From Herbidospora sakaeratensis (GTDB taxonomy: Bacteria > Actinomycetota > Actinomycetes > Streptosporangiales > Streptosporangiaceae): 64,000 nt of DNA. The position numbers and the translations under genes were made by a program. The notes under the pieces were generated by a model. It saw only the letters and a program-made list of their open reading frames with translations, had not been told where the DNA came from and ran no database searches. Location: positions 248,001 to 312,000 of the forward strand of contig NZ_BBXC01000010.1 in NCBI RefSeq assembly GCF_001570525.1. Reading direction: 5' to 3'. Positions 62,694 through 64,000 of this stretch are shown in pieces; the stretch's first letter is position 1, and each line of letters starts with the position of its first letter.

Positions 62694-64000
62694 ATGTCGG
62701 CAGAAGTCCGGGAGATCCTGGACAAGGCACGGGCCGAGGGGCGCACCGCGCTCACCGCTCCCGAGGGCAAGCTCGTCTGCGACGCCTACGGCATCGCCAC
62801 CCCCGGTGAGGGCCTGGCCACGTCGGCCGACCACGCCGTCGAGCTGGCCACCTCAATCGGGTTCCCGGTCGTGCTGAAGATCGTCTCCCCGGACATCCTG
62901 CACAAGACCGAGGCCGGCGGCGTCCTGGTGGGCGTGGCCTCGGCCGAGGCCGTCCGCGCCGGCTACGCCCAGATCATCGCCAACGCCGAGGCCTACGACG
63001 CCGGTGCCGTCATCGACGGCGTCCAGGTGCAGCAGATGGTCGGCGGCGGCCACGAGGTGATCATCGGTGCGGTGACCGACCAGACGTTCGGCAAGGTGGT
63101 CGCATTCGGCCTCGGCGGAACGTTGGTCGAAGTGTTAAAGGATGTGACCTTCCGGCTCGCCCCCCTAACAGTGCATGATTCCCTGGCGATGCTGGACGAC
63201 ATCAAGGCGGCCGAAGTGCTGCGTGGGGCCCGCGGAGCCGCACCGGCCGACCGGGCGGCTCTGTCGACCATGATCGAGCGCGTCGGCGCGCTGGTCGCCG
63301 ACTTCCCCGAGATCGCCGAGGTCGACCTCAACCCCGTCTTCGCGTCCGCGAACGGCGCCGTGGCCGCCGACGTGCGCATCATCCTGTCGGCCGAACCGCC
63401 GGTGGAGACCCCGCGCATCCCGCGCGAGGAGATCCTCGCCAAGATGAACCGCATCTTCCGCCCGCGCGCCGTCGCCGTCATCGGCGCCTCCGGCGAGACC
63501 GGGAAGATCGGCAACTCGGTCATGCGCAACCTGATCAACGGCGGCTTCCGGGGCAACATCTACCCGATCAACCCGAAGTCCTCCGAGATCCTCGGGTTAC
63601 CCGCCTATCCGAGCATCGCCGACGTGCCCGGCGAGATCGACGTCGCGGTCTTCGCCATCCCGGCCGCGTTCGTGCCGGCCGCCCTGGAGGCCGCGGGGGA
63701 GAAGGGCGTCGCCGGCGCCATCATGATCCCCTCGGGCTTCGCCGAGACCGGCAACGTCGAGGGCCAGCGGGAGGTCGTCGAGATCGCCCGCAAGCACGGC
63801 GTACGCATGCTGGGCCCGAACATCTACGGCTATTACTACACCCCCGAGAATCTCTGCGCGACCTTCTGCACCCCCTACGACGTGCAAGGACACGTTGCGC
63901 TGACCTCCCAGAGCGGCGGCATCGGGATGGCGATCCTGGGCTTCAGCCGCACCACCCGGATGGGCGTCTCCGCGATCGTCGGAGTCGGCAACAAGGCCGA
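62694..64000 (+). CDS. ADP-forming acyl-CoA synthetase (beta-alpha fusion), partial
   Basis: The 435 codons visible run off the right edge. The order is an ATP-grasp_5 beta domain (about 1-235: V-L-K-I-V-S-P-D-I-L-H-K-T, G-G-T-L-V-E-V-L-K-D-V, E-V-D-L-N-P-V), then a CoA-binding alpha domain (R-A-V-A-V-I-G-A-S-G-E-T-G-K-I-G, N-P-K-S). S-Q-S-G-G-I-G begins the next segment. It starts one base after the frc stop. It could link formyl-CoA to ADP phosphorylation or activate oxalate; the direction is unknown. Confidence 0.88.
   Translation, partial: MSAEVREILDKARAEGRTALTAPEGKLVCDAYGIATPGEGLATSADHAVELATSIGFPVVLKIVSPDILHKTEAGGVLVGVASAEAVRAGYAQIIANAEAYDAGAVIDGVQVQQMVGGGHEVIIGAVTDQTFGKVVAFGLGGTLVEVLKDVTFRLAPLTVHDSLAMLDDIKAAEVLRGARGAAPADRAALSTMIERVGALVADFPEIAEVDLNPVFASANGAVAADVRIILSAEPPVETPRIPREEILAKMNRIFRPRAVAVIGASGETGKIGNSVMRNLINGGFRGNIYPINPKSSEILGLPAYPSIADVPGEIDVAVFAIPAAFVPAALEAAGEKGVAGAIMIPSGFAETGNVEGQREVVEIARKHGVRMLGPNIYGYYYTPENLCATFCTPYDVQGHVALTSQSGGIGMAILGFSRTTRMGVSAIVGVGNKA

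Overview
The window comes from the chromosome of a high-GC actinomycete. GC-rich third codon positions, frequent GTG starts, an Lsr2 nucleoid protein, a DisA/ydaO c-di-AMP system, DivIVA-type and RDD proteins and the order folB-folK-DUF3180-nuoD-...-panC-panD-nad-coaX-lysS-...-lsr2-clpC-...-mutY-disA-radA fit the order Streptosporangiales (Streptosporangiaceae-like). The family-level placement is inference. No transposase, integrase, tRNA, rRNA or CRISPR array was recognised.

Region 1 (1-14 kb) is a cofactor block. It holds the end of a folate operon (folB, folK) preceded by an 18-bp tandem repeat, an orphan NuoD and a P450. A KhtT/KhtU-type potassium:proton antiporter and a MidA/NDUFAF7-type methyltransferase follow. 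A long + strand operon for pantothenate, NAD and CoA then reads DUF2520 protein, panC, panD, a fused nadB-nadC, coaX and lysS.

Region 2 (14-29 kb) combines envelope functions, stress proteolysis and DNA integrity. An NlpC/P60 hydrolase sits under a c-di-AMP (ydaO-type) riboswitch. Two RDD membrane proteins with low-complexity N-termini, Lsr2, a 60-bp direct-repeat block, ClpC, an EboE-like TIM barrel, a toxin-antitoxin-like pair, MutY, DisA (which makes c-di-AMP) and RadA follow. The c-di-AMP synthase, a riboswitch and a likely c-di-AMP-responsive antiporter therefore share one window.

Region 3 (29-51 kb) is more accessory. It holds methyltransferases, TetR and a membrane Fe-S reductase, and glycosyltransferases (GT4 and PIG-V-like). 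A LuxR-family ATPase regulator stands opposite a secreted hydrolase. There is also a DivIVA-like coiled coil, a GntR regulator with a small partner gene, VanZ, kynureninase, an L,D-transpeptidase with a striking His-rich heptad repeat, and a lipoprotein deacetylase.

Region 4 (51.8-64 kb) looks like a C1/oxalate module. On the minus strand are a ketopantoate-reductase-like gene, an NAD-type molybdenum formate dehydrogenase whose catalytic chain lacks its N-terminal [4Fe-4S] domain (that domain lies at the C-terminus of the neighbouring electron-transfer subunit), and fdhD. On the plus strand are moeA, a non-canonical ThDP enzyme, a clear formyl-CoA:oxalate CoA-transferase (frc) and an ADP-forming acyl-CoA synthetase that runs off the window. 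A 9-bp motif, ATACGGTAT, recurs in all three promoter regions of this module, suggesting one regulator. Together the genes could carry oxalate (or a related 2-hydroxy/oxo acid) through formyl-CoA to formate and then CO2 with NADH. The missing canonical oxalyl-CoA decarboxylase residues make the ThDP step the most interesting unknown.
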